From Dyadobacter sandarakinus (GTDB lineage: Bacteria > Bacteroidota > Bacteroidia > Cytophagales > Spirosomataceae): a stretch of 64,000 nucleotides of DNA. Below the pieces are notes generated by a model. The model was not told where the DNA came from. It was given only the letters and a program-made list of their open reading frames with translations, and did no database searches. Below, piece by piece: positions 8,999 through 18,356 of the stretch. Positions within the stretch are counted from its first letter, which is position 1. Every line of letters starts with the position of its first letter. The stretch is from contig NZ_CP056775.1 in assembly GCF_016894445.1 (NCBI RefSeq), forward strand, positions 4,342,001 through 4,406,000. Reading direction: 5' to 3'. A program made the translations under genes and the position numbers.

Positions 8999-10399
8999 TT
9001 ATCTCCTGAAAACCCAAATCATTGTAATCAGTAAAATTACAACAATGATGTTGGTTGCATCCTTTAATAGCTGTTTATAACTGATTGATTCTTGTGTACT
9101 GTCCAAACTTTCCAGATTGTCATACAAGCCTGGTGAGCCATTGAGCGACAAATTTGCCAGCTGATAGTCCTCTCCTTTGACTTCAAGCATTTTGGAAGAG
9201 CGTAATGTATCATATGCCTGATCCGCAGTATTAAAGTATATCCATTGAAAATACCGGCCTAAAATAAACTTACCGTCCTTCTTGGGTACTACAAAGTAGT
9301 CAAATGCTTTTTCGCCTGCCACGCTTTGGTAAGTACGCCTGATGACCTGACTTACTTCGGGAGGATAAATGTCCAGTGAGGAGCCTGCCTGAATGATCGG
9401 GGCGGGTATGGCCTTTATATTGCCGGTACCTTCTACCTTAAATACATAACGGACGCTTTCACCGGGATATACCAGTTCGCCGGACAGCTGTTCTTTCAGG
9501 TGGTACTGCCCCACCGCTACCTGGTCGCGAAGGGGGTGATCAGGTAGTTGTTTTACAAAAACAGAGAAAGGCTTCGACCGGAACTTCCGGATGACCTTGT
9601 TCTCTACATTTACAGCCCCCTCATGATCATTCACAAGCATGTCGAGTGATACTGCCGGAAAGTTGACATGCTCTGTGGTAAAAGGAAAAAGCCTGGCCTG
9701 GTACATGTTGTACTCTGTATAGCTTCTGCCGCGGATCTGCACGCGTCTTTTAACGATTTCTTCAATACCTACATTTTCCTCCCAGCAGTTTGCCGGACGA
9801 AGCTTTTTGAGGATAAACTGCAATTGTTCATTAAACCGGTAAAATTCCATTTCTACAGGTGCGTTTTCGGCGATGTAGAGCGACACCCTCAATGCAAAAC
9901 CCTCCCGTATGTAGGCAGTCTTTTTGTCAGTCTGAACAGAAATGAAAATATCTTCTTTGTTGCTTTCAAGTTCTGCATCCACTGTCACCTTGCTATCATC
10001 CTCCAATGCCTCAGCGGATTGTGCCTTTCCGAAAACGATCATGGTCTCCTCAGAATGCAGCCGCGTAGCATTGACAGTAATATTAAATTCGGGAATGAGA
10101 TAGTTTCCGGGCTTCGTGGCATAATATTCTTGGGTGATTGTCTGAATGACAACTTTTTTGCCGTCCACGGTACTTACCGAGCTTGTAGCAGTTTTACTCC
10201 GTTTTTCCAGATCCTTAATTTCTGGAAACAGGATGGAAGGCCTGCTCTCAGAGTCACGTATTACTACGGAAATCAGGAAAGGTTGGTCAAGTGTAAGATT
10301 CTTGCTGCCAAACTCAATGGTCACATTACTGGCCGGACTTTGAGCAAAAGCATTAACGAAAAAACACAAAAATATATTTGTTATCGCATATAACTTCAT
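8999..10399 (-). CDS. batD: BatD family protein (aerotolerance-type, beta-sandwich membrane protein)
   Basis: 466 residues. A signal peptide ([19 protein letters not shown]) is followed by repeated immunoglobulin-like segments starting [16 protein letters not shown], the typical BatD opening, and a single C-terminal membrane helix near 448-464 ([15 protein letters not shown]) with a basic end. BatD usually belongs to the batABCDE cluster with von Willebrand A domain proteins and MoxR ATPase, linked to oxygen tolerance in Bacteroidota. None of those partners is adjacent here, so this is a stand-alone paralogue. It is the first gene of the batD-aroC unit. Confidence 0.8.
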   Translation of the reverse strand: MKLYAITNIFLCFFVNAFAQSPASNVTIEFGSKNLTLDQPFLISVVIRDSESRPSILFPEIKDLEKRSKTATSSVSTVDGKKVVIQTITQEYYATKPGNYLIPEFNITVNATRLHSEETMIVFGKAQSAEALEDDSKVTVDAELESNKEDIFISVQTDKKTAYIREGFALRVSLYIAENAPVEMEFYRFNEQLQFILKKLRPANCWEENVGIEEIVKRRVQIRGRSYTEYNMYQARLFPFTTEHVNFPAVSLDMLVNDHEGAVNVENKVIRKFRSKPFSVFVKQLPDHPLRDQVAVGQYHLKEQLSGELVYPGESVRYVFKVEGTGNIKAIPAPIIQAGSSLDIYPPEVSQVIRRTYQSVAGEKAFDYFVVPKKDGKFILGRYFQWIYFNTADQAYDTLRSSKMLEVKGEDYQLANLSLNGSPGLYDNLESLDSTQESISYKQLLKDATNIIVVILLITMIWVFRR

Positions 10400-10492
10400 T
10401 CTGTATTTCGTTACCTTTATTAGGAATCTTACATTTTGTTGGCAAATTCCTTAAACTAATTAGATGCTCTAAACCACAAAACTAACTATCCC

Positions 10493-10699
10493 ATGGCCTC
10501 GATGCTTGAATACATTAAAATTATTCTGCAGAAAGTGAGCTTCGATCGCAGGTTATTTGAAAAAGAACTAAGAAAAGCAATCCGAATGTTAATGCCCGCC
10601 GAGGTAACAAGACTAAGGCAATGGTGTTATGATAATTATTCCGCTGTTCATTTACATGTCTTAAACAGTTGTTTTGCCCGACTTACACCTTCAAGCTAG
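10493..10699 (+). CDS. Small conserved protein of unknown function
   Basis: 68 residues, soluble and helical, from ATG 10493 (ATG 10502, giving MLEYIKIILQKVSFDRRLF, is equally possible). The stretch DRRLFEKELRKAIRMLMPAEV looks like a conserved Cytophagales small protein, which I recall only by style, so no function is proposed. It is followed immediately by a strong terminator and converges on the TPR gene. Confidence 0.6.
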   Translation: MASMLEYIKIILQKVSFDRRLFEKELRKAIRMLMPAEVTRLRQWCYDNYSAVHLHVLNSCFARLTPSS

Positions 10700-10709
10700 A
10701 TCTTATAAG

Positions 10710-10752
10710 CCATAAAAAAACCGGATCGTTGCCCGATCCGGTTTTTTTATGG
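10710..10752. terminator. Bidirectional terminator
   Basis: A 19-bp stem (10710-10728 with 10734-10752) around a 5-base loop. The A-run on one side and T-run on the other make it functional in both directions. It separates the small plus-strand gene from the end of the TonB operon on the minus strand. Confidence 0.88.
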
Positions 10753-10761
10753 CATTTCTGT

Positions 10762-12498
10762 TTATTGCTTTTTAGGAGCTGTTTTTCCACCTGCTGCCGG
10801 AGCAATGGCAATGCCGAGAGCTTCTTTGGCAGTAGCGTTATCGGGATCAATCTTCAAGAGTTTCTCCCAATACTCCTTCGCTTTTGCATTGTCAGACAAT
10901 GTGTTCTGGCTGTATAATGCCAGGTAATTGTATGCAATTTTAAGATAGTTTTTGTACTTGGAAGGATCAGGATCCTTTTCTGCAAGCTCAATCAGTTTTT
11001 GATAATGCGGAGCAGAAATTCCTTTTTCCACATTTTCCGTACGATCATATGCATTGTAAAGCGAGCTGGCTCTCCAGTAGTATCCGTAAGGCCAGTCAGG
11101 CAACTTTTGCGTCACAGTTGTGAAAATCGAATCCGACTTCATGTACAGTGCCTTCTTATTGTTTGCAATAGTTGCACTATCAGCAAAATTAGCATCTGCT
11201 GCACCAGGTGCCGTAATGGAACCTGCATACTGGAAATTTGCAAGACCCTCGTAGTAGTAGTCGTTTGCTGTTGCTTTTGCAGTATCAAGTGCAATTCCCT
11301 TTTCGTAGGCAGTAGCAGCATTCTGGTAATCTTTCGCAGCATAGAAAAGTCCGCCAAGTTCTTTGTAAGTCGCAGCAGCTTCTGTTTTGCTGGTATCCAT
11401 ATCAGCACCTTTCATGATGTACGACATACCTGTTGAATCGTAGCCAGTACCTGTAGTTGCTTTCTGATTGTAAGCGCGGCCCAGGTACTTGTAGTCATCT
11501 CCGATAACTTTGTCAGGAGCAACTTTAATAAATTCATTCAGGTTTTGGATTGCCTGATCAGGTTGGTTAGTCTTGAAGTAAGACCATCCGTACATACGCA
11601 GTGTGATCGGATTGTTGATCTTTCCTTTAATGTCTTCCAGCAACTGCAGTGATTTTGCATAATCATCAGCTGTGAAGGCAAACTGCGCAGCACGCAACTT
11701 CATCTCAGGATCAGTAGTTCCGCTTTTCTGGATATACAAATCGAAGTTTTCAGCAGCCTGCTTGTATTTCTGAGCGAAGAAGTAAAGTTCTGCCAGGTCT
11801 TTGTAAGCCGGAGCGAAGTTTGCATCTGCTTCTATCGCTTTTTTGTAGTTTTCAAGAGCAAGGTTGTAGTTTTTACCGCGCAGGTAAATCTGGCCAATGC
11901 TGTTATAAGCTACCGGGTAGTTCGGTTTTGCAGTCAATGCATATTCATATGCAGTTGCAGCAGGTCCGCCTTCATTACGCAGCATCAATGCATCACCTTT
12001 CGCGATATATGCATCAGCAAGGTCTTTGTCTCTTTTTACCGCCAGGTCCAGAAGACGAATTGCTTCGGCGGGGTCATTTTGTTTTTCAAACAATGTGTAA
12101 GCCTCACCTATTCTGAACAATACTTCGGCATCTTTACCTTTTTTCTTCTCTGCCTGATCAAACAGTTCTTTCGCTTTGGTACGATCACCCTTACCTAATG
12201 CTACTGTTCCAAGACCAACCTGATTCAAATATGACTTGTCATCTATAGTCAGGCCTTTTTCAAAAGCTTTTTGTGCTTCGTCAAGCTGGTTTGTTTTCAA
12301 GTAGTAGTATCCGAGATAATATTGGTTATCCGCTGAATTACTACTTTCTGCCAGTTTTTTGAAAAGTTCTCCTGCTTCATTGTAACGCTCTCCGTGTATC
12401 AATGCAAGACCGTCCTGGACAGTCTGTGCCTGCACGCCGACGAACGCCAGAAGGCCAAATACAAATGCTGCTAACTTCAATTTCATGTTTCTGTTCAT
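10762..12498 (-). CDS. Secreted tetratricopeptide-repeat protein at the end of the TonB operon
   Basis: 578 residues with a signal peptide (LKLAAFVFGLLAFVGVQAQ). About ten TPR units follow from residue 30, recognisable by patterns such as YYLGYYYLKTNQLDEAQKAF, AYNSIGQIYLRGKNYNLALE and AYKDLAELYFFAQKYKQAAE. A last TPR near the C-terminus ends in a lysine/proline tail. It is the last gene of the exbB-exbD-exbD-tonB-PstS-like set, 81 bases after the PstS-like gene. TPR proteins mediate protein-protein contacts; a periplasmic scaffold for the energy-transduction complex is an inference from position. Confidence 0.88.
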   Translation of the reverse strand: MNRNMKLKLAAFVFGLLAFVGVQAQTVQDGLALIHGERYNEAGELFKKLAESSNSADNQYYLGYYYLKTNQLDEAQKAFEKGLTIDDKSYLNQVGLGTVALGKGDRTKAKELFDQAEKKKGKDAEVLFRIGEAYTLFEKQNDPAEAIRLLDLAVKRDKDLADAYIAKGDALMLRNEGGPAATAYEYALTAKPNYPVAYNSIGQIYLRGKNYNLALENYKKAIEADANFAPAYKDLAELYFFAQKYKQAAENFDLYIQKSGTTDPEMKLRAAQFAFTADDYAKSLQLLEDIKGKINNPITLRMYGWSYFKTNQPDQAIQNLNEFIKVAPDKVIGDDYKYLGRAYNQKATTGTGYDSTGMSYIMKGADMDTSKTEAAATYKELGGLFYAAKDYQNAATAYEKGIALDTAKATANDYYYEGLANFQYAGSITAPGAADANFADSATIANNKKALYMKSDSIFTTVTQKLPDWPYGYYWRASSLYNAYDRTENVEKGISAPHYQKLIELAEKDPDPSKYKNYLKIAYNYLALYSQNTLSDNAKAKEYWEKLLKIDPDNATAKEALGIAIAPAAGGKTAPKKQ

Positions 12499-12579
12499 TT
12501 TTTACCCGGTTAAAATAATGATAAAAAATTTGGCTTTTCAATAACAAACTCCAAATCTGTTCAAATTGTCTTTAGTTAC

Positions 12580-13536
12580 TTAAAAATCCTTGCCTGTCGT
12601 AATTTCCAGCTCTCTCGGATAAGGCACAGTTGGCAAAAGTCCCATTTTTTGGATAATAAGTCCTCCTACATCACGGGCAATATACGTCATCAAGCCTCCT
12701 CCCAACCCTGAATAACCTTCTCTGCTGATGATGTACAGATCACGGTAGAGCGGGTATCTTTTAAATTCAAGACCGCTTTGAAACGGCTGAATATAATCAC
12801 TTATTGAGTCAGGGTTCATTTTTTTTGAAACACCCATCACGCGTATGTCCTTGGATAATTCCTGAGACGACAATGAATTACCATCGCTGATCCAGTTGAC
12901 ACCGATAAAACCTAAATGCAGCGGATTGCTCCTGACATCAGTAATTACCTTCTCATTTGAACCTGCTGCAATTATCCGCAGTTTGCTGATGTCTTTTACC
13001 CCAAATTTATTCAGAACGTAGTTGAGGTTGCTCGCATTGGCGTTATCAAACACGAGGGTAATTGCCCCTTGCTGATTTCCGCCTTTCAATTGTGACCAAT
13101 CTGTAATCTTGCCCTGGATAATTCCTGCAACTTCCGACATGGTGATCAGGGTATCTGAATTGGCTTTCCCAACCACCAGCGCAAGACCATCCGTAGCTAT
13201 ATGCTGGAAGCGGTGTGATCCTTTTTGCTGCTTGATAATATCCTGCTCCTTCTCATTCAGCTGACGTGTGGCAAATATGATTCGGGCACTATCCTGCAGT
13301 AACTGCCGGATTGCTTCCTGCTCAGGCTTGTAATCCACTACAAAATGTGCATCCGGGTATATCCCTTCGTACGCTTTGGTAAGAGAATTTACCAAGGGCT
13401 CAAAGGACTCGTCAGAAGCTATCGTTATTGTACCATTTCTAGGATTGTCAAGCTGGTCGGAAGATGGATTACAACCCAAAAAGCCAGCCGCGCCAAGTAA
13501 CAATCCAAGGCTCGTGCCTACTACCCGGAAGTTCAT
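12580..13536 (-). CDS. PstS-like phosphate-binding-type lipoprotein
   Basis: 318 residues with a lipobox (GAAGFLGC, Cys22). The body is a type-2 periplasmic binding fold: TITIASDESFEPLVNSLTKAYEG near 36, later FATRQLNEKEQDII, LALVVGKANSD, and ITDWSQLKGGNQQGAITLVFDN, which resembles the PstS phosphate-binding region. In Bacteroidota such proteins are typically encoded with TonB/ExbD genes rather than with an ABC permease, as here. The start overlaps the stop of the small membrane gene upstream by 4 bases, indicating translational coupling. The ligand is unproven. Confidence 0.82.
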   Translation of the reverse strand: MNFRVVGTSLGLLLGAAGFLGCNPSSDQLDNPRNGTITIASDESFEPLVNSLTKAYEGIYPDAHFVVDYKPEQEAIRQLLQDSARIIFATRQLNEKEQDIIKQQKGSHRFQHIATDGLALVVGKANSDTLITMSEVAGIIQGKITDWSQLKGGNQQGAITLVFDNANASNLNYVLNKFGVKDISKLRIIAAGSNEKVITDVRSNPLHLGFIGVNWISDGNSLSSQELSKDIRVMGVSKKMNPDSISDYIQPFQSGLEFKRYPLYRDLYIISREGYSGLGGGLMTYIARDVGGLIIQKMGLLPTVPYPRELEITTGKDF

Positions 13537-13751
13537 AATTCCCTGTTTCGTTTACGCCAGACCCTATATCCTCGGTAGGCCCCATACAAAATAAGTATGC
13601 CAGCAAATGCTAACCTGGGTGCACTACCAACAGGTAACATTCTAAAAGACAAGGAGGAGAAGATCAAAAAGACCCCTCCTCCAATGTATGTCAGAGCCAT
13701 TAACACCGAGGTAAGATCACCGATCTTCTCATGCAATGGTTTCTCCCTCAT
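13533..13751 (-). CDS. Small membrane protein in the TonB operon
   Basis: 72 residues with two predicted membrane helices (LTSVLMALTYIGGGVFLIFS and LAFAGILILYGAYRGYRVW) and a basic end. It starts 3 bases after the tonB stop and overlaps the PstS-like gene by 4 bases, so it is clearly part of the operon. No family name is recalled; a small accessory to the ExbB/ExbD/TonB complex is a positional guess. Confidence 0.7.
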   Translation of the reverse strand: MREKPLHEKIGDLTSVLMALTYIGGGVFLIFSSLSFRMLPVGSAPRLAFAGILILYGAYRGYRVWRKRNREL

Positions 13752-13754
13752 TTG

Positions 13755-14579
13755 TTACTCCAGCTGGAAGTTGATTGGCAGGTTATATTTAACACGAACC
13801 GCACGTCCCGACTGCTTACCTGGCTTCCATTTTGGCATTGCTTTCACAACGCGGATTGCCTCTTCATCACAGCCGAAACCAAGTCCTTTCAATACAGCAA
13901 CATCCTGGATACTTCCGTCAGTGTTTACAACGAAGGTCATGAAAACCCTGCCTGAAACGTTTGCACGAGAAGCCGCACTCGGGTACTTGATGTTTTTACT
14001 AAGATACTTGTACATCTCAGTAGTACCTCCTGGGAATTCAGGCTGCTGCTCAACCACTGTAAATACCTTCTCGGGCTCTGGTGCCGCTTCAACTACTGTT
14101 CCTTTGCTTGGCGCAGCCACAGCTTCGGGTGCTACAATAATCTCGTTGGCATTAGGATCACCTTCAATGGTCTTGTCGGCAACTACTGCTTCCTTGATCT
14201 CCTCAACAGTTGGCGGAGGAGTCTCTTCCGGTACTTCTTCATCTTTCTTAACCTCGGGAGGCAAGAACTTTACAGTATTCACCTTAGGCTGCTCCACGGG
14301 TGGTGGCGGCGGCGGAGGTGGTTCAGCTGGGTCAATGGGCGGCGGCGGGATGTTCATCAAGTCTACCTCTACCATCACATCTTCTTTTTCCTGACCTGCT
14401 GTCAACTTGTTGATGATTGACGGCGTAAACATTGCCAGGACAAAAAGAGCAGCTCCGATCAGTGTAGCCTTGGTGACATCAGCACGATATCCTTTACGGA
14501 GTTCGAACGCACCGTACGCCTTATTTCGATTGGCAAACACTATATCATCTAGCGTTGCATTCGGGCCTAACTCTGCCAT
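13755..14579 (-). CDS. tonB: TonB-family energy transducer
   Basis: 274 residues. The cytoplasmic start (MAELGPNATLDDIVFANRNKAYGAFELRKGY) is typical of Bacteroidota TonB proteins, followed by one membrane helix near 36-56. A proline/glutamate-rich periplasmic spacer comes next (PPPPIDPAEPPPPPPPP), then the TonB C-terminal domain with QPEFPGG near 190, VSGRVFMTFVVNTDGSIQDV and the closing KMPKWKPGKQSGRAVRVKY. It transfers proton-motive energy from ExbB/ExbD to outer-membrane TonB-dependent transporters. It lies 26 bases after the second exbD. Confidence 0.93.
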   Translation of the reverse strand: MAELGPNATLDDIVFANRNKAYGAFELRKGYRADVTKATLIGAALFVLAMFTPSIINKLTAGQEKEDVMVEVDLMNIPPPPIDPAEPPPPPPPPVEQPKVNTVKFLPPEVKKDEEVPEETPPPTVEEIKEAVVADKTIEGDPNANEIIVAPEAVAAPSKGTVVEAAPEPEKVFTVVEQQPEFPGGTTEMYKYLSKNIKYPSAASRANVSGRVFMTFVVNTDGSIQDVAVLKGLGFGCDEEAIRVVKAMPKWKPGKQSGRAVRVKYNLPINFQLE

Positions 14580-14605
14580 GGTGCTAATTTTTTAACTGAT
14601 TAAAC

Positions 14606-15181
14606 TTAATTTTTAGGTTTGATACGATCACCTAAAATCTTCTTTTCAGAATCTGTCAGGTTATCTACCAATGCATAACGCTTAGACTTGGTAATTGCCA
14701 TTTCATCCAAGACATCCACCATGTTCTTATAGGTAGATACTGGTGTTGGCTTAATTACTACAACGAAAGCATCATTTCCTTTTTCATCTTTCGGATTAGC
14801 TGCATTAATGCGCTTCTGCGAGGAGAAGATTACATTTCTCAAATCATACCCGTAGCGGGTTGTCTTGAGAGAACTCTCCGCTTTGTCGTCATCAGCTGCT
14901 ACACCATCGAGATAGTAAACGTTATCATTTTCACCCATGAACAGGGTCAAAACTTTAGACGCTTTCAGTGGCTCAGTCTCTTCCTTTTCTTCCGTCTTGT
15001 CAGGCACAGCCAGTGACATGGAAGTAGGTTTTGACATAGTTGTCGCAAGCATGAAAAAAGTAATAAGCAAAAATCCCAGGTCCACCATCGGGGTCATGTC
15101 CACACGGGTGGACATTTTCTTACCGCGAACCTTACCATCACCTTTACCATGCCCACCACCGGATTCTTCAATTGCTGCCAT
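14606..15181 (-). CDS. exbD: ExbD/TolR family biopolymer transport protein (second copy)
   Basis: 191 residues. A glycine- and lysine-rich cytoplasmic start precedes the single membrane helix with the proton-path aspartate in VDMTPMVDLGFLLITFFMLAT (written in two parts: VDMTPMVDLGF and LLITFFMLAT). The periplasmic domain ends in VVVIKPTPVSTYKNMVDVLDEM. Works with ExbB as the stator that feeds TonB. Two different ExbD proteins in series are common in Bacteroidota; they share the helix but differ in the periplasmic part. Confidence 0.92.
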   Translation of the reverse strand: MAAIEESGGGHGKGDGKVRGKKMSTRVDMTPMVDLGFLLITFFMLATTMSKPTSMSLAVPDKTEEKEETEPLKASKVLTLFMGENDNVYYLDGVAADDDKAESSLKTTRYGYDLRNVIFSSQKRINAANPKDEKGNDAFVVVIKPTPVSTYKNMVDVLDEMAITKSKRYALVDNLTDSEKKILGDRIKPKN

Positions 15182-15206
15182 TTCTTCTGATTGTTAAATA
15201 ATAACA

Positions 15207-15821
15207 TTAATTGTTTGAGTAACCGGCAGGAGCCTGTTCGCTGCCTGTAATCAGGTTGAACTTGTTAATGTTCTGTGATTGCAGGTTAGCCAGTACATCC
15301 TTAAACGCAGGGAACTTCGCAACGTTGTCCCCTTTCAATGCAATACGCAAGCCGCTGTCTGCTTTCCGGGCTGCATAAACCCAGTCTGCCAATTCGCTGG
15401 CACCTGTTGAATCAACAGGAATACCCGGCTGCTTTACCTGGCTCATTTGGTCTTTCGGCATGTTGAGCCATGCTTTTAACTGGTTCAAAGGAAAACCAAA
15501 GCTGGACTGGATCGCAAATTTTGCCTTTTCAGTGTCTGTAAAGGTTACTCCTTTTGCTTGTCCGATATTCTCCAGCATTGCCGCCCGTACAGGCTGAGCA
15601 TCCACGCCGAAGAAAACTTTGCCTTCCCGATCGATACTGATGATCATGATCTTATCATCGGGCACTTTGATCTGCGAAATAGATGTCGGAGTAGTAATTT
15701 CCGCATCATTCGACTTGAAAGTTGCCGTCATAATGAAGAACGTCAACAGCAGGAACGCCACGTCAGTCATCGCGGTCATATCCGTATGCGGAGCATGCTT
15801 CTTAGGCCTTACCTTTCCCAT
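15207..15821 (-). CDS. exbD: ExbD/TolR family biopolymer transport protein (first copy)
   Basis: 204 residues. After a short basic start (MGKVRPKKHAPHTDMTAMTDVAF) comes the membrane helix with the conserved Asp of the TDVAFLLLTFFIMTA motif, then a longer periplasmic domain with SQIKVPDDKIMIISIDREG and ALKGDNVAKFPAFKDVL. Placed between exbB (63 bases upstream) and the second exbD (25 bases downstream). Same role as its neighbour; the sequence divergence suggests a heteromeric ExbD pair. Confidence 0.92.
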   Translation of the reverse strand: MGKVRPKKHAPHTDMTAMTDVAFLLLTFFIMTATFKSNDAEITTPTSISQIKVPDDKIMIISIDREGKVFFGVDAQPVRAAMLENIGQAKGVTFTDTEKAKFAIQSSFGFPLNQLKAWLNMPKDQMSQVKQPGIPVDSTGASELADWVYAARKADSGLRIALKGDNVAKFPAFKDVLANLQSQNINKFNLITGSEQAPAGYSNN

Positions 15822-15884
15822 AATTCAAATATATAAGTTTTTTATATATTAACGAAACCTTACTATTAAATAGTTCACAAACTA

Positions 15885-16724
15885 TTAATAATGTGCAGCA
15901 AAATTTGATTGAAGGCTCATGCCGATTTCATCAATGCTGTAAGTAAGGTCGTCAACACGGCTGTTGAGGTAAGCGTAAGAAATTGTCGCGATTGCAGAAG
16001 TACCGATACCAAGAGCGGTATTGATAAGGGCCTCAGAGATACCTGTTGCAAGTGCAGCAGAGTCAGGAGATCCGGAAGTACCCAATGCAGCAAACGCTTT
16101 GATCATACCGATTACCGTTCCAAGAAGGGCCAAGAGTGTAGATGCACCCGCCAGAGTTGCGATAATCGTCAGGTTTTTCTGAAGCATTGGAAGTTCAAGC
16201 GTTGTTGCTTCTTCAATCTCTTTCTGAAGAGCCGCCAGCTTTTGTTCTTTATCAAGAGCAGTTTCGGTAGTCAGCTGCTTGTATTTCAAAAGACCTGCTT
16301 TGATAACGTTACCAACTGATCCTTTTTGTTTGTCACACTCTCTGATCGCTTCTTCGATTTGATTTTTGTCAAGAAGACCTCTCAACTTACGAACGAATGC
16401 GTCGATGCTGCCTGAACCACTCGCTTTGTTCAAAGTGATCAGACGCTCGATTGTAAATGTTAATACGATAAGGAAACATGTCATCAAAATTGGTACGATA
16501 GGACCTCCTTTGTAAACGATTCCGTAGTAATCTCCATCGATCGGGCCTTTTGCGTGATCCCCATCCTTGAAGTGCTCAGGTGCACCAAGAACAAAAAGGT
16601 AAACACAAAGTGCAATTACAAATAGTAGAGGGATTACCAATGCCGGGTTCAAACCGCCTTTGCCTTTAGTTGCTGCCGCAGCAGGCTTTGCAGCTGGTGC
16701 CGGACTTGTAGCTTTCTTTTCCAT
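15885..16724 (-). CDS. exbB: ExbB/TolQ/MotA family proton channel protein
   Basis: 279 residues. An alanine/proline/lysine-rich start is followed by helix 1 (NPALVIPLLFVIALCVYLFVL), a second helix near 77-95 (IVPILMTCFLIVLTFTIERLI) and two long helices near 185-245 with the family pattern TLAGASTLLALLGTVIGMIKAF and GISEALINTALGIGTSAIATISY. It is the first gene of a minus-strand operon exbB-exbD-exbD-tonB-small membrane protein-PstS-like-TPR. The four-helix form with an extra N-terminal helix is usual in Bacteroidota. Confidence 0.93.
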   Translation of the reverse strand: MEKKATSPAPAAKPAAAATKGKGGLNPALVIPLLFVIALCVYLFVLGAPEHFKDGDHAKGPIDGDYYGIVYKGGPIVPILMTCFLIVLTFTIERLITLNKASGSGSIDAFVRKLRGLLDKNQIEEAIRECDKQKGSVGNVIKAGLLKYKQLTTETALDKEQKLAALQKEIEEATTLELPMLQKNLTIIATLAGASTLLALLGTVIGMIKAFAALGTSGSPDSAALATGISEALINTALGIGTSAIATISYAYLNSRVDDLTYSIDEIGMSLQSNFAAHY

Positions 16725-16840
16725 CAGACTTACTTTTAAAGGTTAAATTGAGATTTTGGTTGTGAATTAAATAAAACTTTTGGTTAAAACTGGTTTTTGT
16801 AAAATAAAATTTTGATTGCTTTTTGGAGTATCGACTTCTA

Positions 16841-16875
16841 CAAAAGTATGAGTTTTCCTTTTAAAAAAAAGCAAG
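16841..16875 (-). promoter_or_regulatory. Likely promoter of the TonB operon
   Basis: Minus strand: CTTG (16875-16872), 23 bases, TACTTTTG (16848-16841). The -7 box is perfect and the -33 box has one mismatch. It gives a leader of about 110 bases before exbB. No Fur-like site was recognised. Confidence 0.45.
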
Positions 16876-17196
16876 CTTTTCGTCACATTTTTATCAGGAA
16901 TTTTTGTCTGACCTTGGAGAAATTGTATATTTTTAAGATTGAACCTATTGAACCTTAGGACGGAACATATATTTTATACTGATTCATAAAGATATAGTTG
17001 TTCTTGCAAGCGTTTACAAAATTGTACTCTTTACACTTAATACATCCAGGGCCTTTTCCGGGACCGGAGTGCTGGTTCAAAATATTTCAGAATTCCCGGA
17101 TAAAAGCAAATATTATTTTTCTCCTACTATCAGCCCTGACAACATTTTTAAATTTTCGCAGAGCAGCCCCTTCCGAGCATTCTTGCAAAAATGGAG

Positions 17197-17204
17197 TAAA
17201 TTTG
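17197..17204 (+). promoter_or_regulatory. Possible -7 box for gatC
   Basis: TAAATTTG matches TAnnTTTG exactly and lies 45 bases before the gatC ATG. No clear TTTG lies at the right distance upstream, so support is partial. Confidence 0.35.
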
Positions 17205-17249
17205 ACTTTCAGATGTAGCAGTACGTTTAACTTAACCAATTCTTAACAT

Positions 17250-17537
17250 ATGAAAATCGACCAGGCATCGCTGGCCAGGATCGCTCATCTTGCACGCCTC
17301 AACATAGTTCCGTCGGAAGAGGCCTCACTGCTGAAAAGCATGGATTCGGTACTTACCTGGATGGAGCAGCTAAATGAAATTGATACTGAAGGCGTGGAGC
17401 CGCTCACTCATATACTCGATGAAGAAAACAAATGGCGCGAGGATATAAGCACAAACTTGCTCAGCAGGGAAGAGGCTCTCGGCAATGCACCAGCCCGTAC
17501 TACATCTTACTTTAAAGTGCCGAAGGTAATCGAGTAG
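17250..17537 (+). CDS. gatC: Aspartyl/glutamyl-tRNA amidotransferase subunit C
   Basis: 95 residues, the standard size. GatC is the small stabilising subunit of GatCAB, which amidates Asp-tRNA(Asn) or Glu-tRNA(Gln). The opening IDQASLARIAHLARLNIVPSEEA and the central segment MEQLNEIDTEGVEPLTHI match the family, and the end has the usual YFKVPKVIE. gatA and gatB are not nearby. It converges on the nitrilase-family gene with 7 bases between stops. Confidence 0.95.
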   Translation: MKIDQASLARIAHLARLNIVPSEEASLLKSMDSVLTWMEQLNEIDTEGVEPLTHILDEENKWREDISTNLLSREEALGNAPARTTSYFKVPKVIE

Positions 17538-17544
17538 ACCAAGG

Positions 17545-18339
17545 TCAGCGTTGAAGCTCAAACCCGTCGGCATCGGTTAATGCGGGAAATGCCAGCCTGT
17601 ACTTGTCCAGGTCTTCCCGTGAAAGCCGGACAACTTTTTCGCCTTCGGCATCAGCCAGCATCAGTAATGGTTCACCAAGGTAATCGAGTGCAGCAGAATC
17701 ACCCTGGTAATGGATCTGTTTTCCGTCAACACCTACCCTGTTTACCCCCAATACATAAGCCTGGTTCTCGATAGCCCGTGCCCTCAGGAGGGTATTCCAG
17801 GCATATGCCCGCTTTGCCGGCCAGTTGGCCACATAAACCAGTACGTCATAAGGGTCACTTGCATTGTTACGGCTCCATACCGGGAAGCGCAGGTCGTAAC
17901 ATACCAGCGGACAAATTCTCCAGAGCTTCCATTCTACAATAAGGCGCACATCACCGGGTGTGTAAGCCTCATTTTCTCCCCCCATCCTGAAAAGGTGACG
18001 CTTGTCGCTGAACTGAAACGAGCCGTCGGGCTTCATACAAACCAGCCTGTTGAAAAACTGGTCACCCTGCTTTGCCGCGAAGCTCCCGATTACCAGTGCC
18101 TGCTTCAACTCCGCCATCTGCCTCATCCACCGCGTCGTCGTAAAGTTCATCGGCTCCGCCACAGAAGTATTCATGGTGAATGCCGTATTGAACATTTCGG
18201 GCAGTACAATGACATCAACTTCATCCAGCGCACTGATTTTCTCTTCAAGATTGGCCAGGTTGGCAGTAACATCCTCCCAAACCAGATCTGTTTGAATCAG
18301 TGCAGCTGTTAATGTTGTAGTATCTGAAAGAGATGTCAT
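17545..18339 (-). CDS. Carbon-nitrogen hydrolase (nitrilase superfamily, omega-amidase-like)
   Basis: 264 residues. The Glu-Lys-Cys triad of the superfamily is visible: Glu in IVLPEMFNTAF near 46, Lys in FSDKRHLFRMGGE near 112 and Cys in CPLVCYDLRFPVWSRN near 147. The DLRFPVWSRN segment resembles Nit2/YafV omega-amidases, which hydrolyse alpha-keto amides from glutamine transamination. The substrate is therefore a reasonable inference. The frame starts 17 bases after the def stop on the same strand, so it may share the def transcript. Confidence 0.87.
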   Translation of the reverse strand: MTSLSDTTTLTAALIQTDLVWEDVTANLANLEEKISALDEVDVIVLPEMFNTAFTMNTSVAEPMNFTTTRWMRQMAELKQALVIGSFAAKQGDQFFNRLVCMKPDGSFQFSDKRHLFRMGGENEAYTPGDVRLIVEWKLWRICPLVCYDLRFPVWSRNNASDPYDVLVYVANWPAKRAYAWNTLLRARAIENQAYVLGVNRVGVDGKQIHYQGDSAALDYLGEPLLMLADAEGEKVVRLSREDLDKYRLAFPALTDADGFELQR

Positions 18340-18356
18340 GCAAGTCGGAGCTAAAA

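Larger units (their letters stand above)
16725..17249. other. Divergent intergenic region between exbB and gatC
   Basis: 525 AT-rich bases. It holds the TonB-operon promoter (16841-16875, minus) and a likely gatC promoter (17197-17204, plus). I see no RNA gene or credible reading frame between them; the small plus-strand frame at 16998-17246 has no protein-like features. Confidence 0.5.

Noticed and set aside
9668..10393. Long plus-strand frame antisense to batD
   Set aside because: It is a shadow of the batD reading frame, has no motif, and BatD is clearly coding.
16998..17246. 82-codon plus-strand frame upstream of gatC
   Set aside because: Lies in an A+T-rich promoter region, with no motif and no likely start signal.
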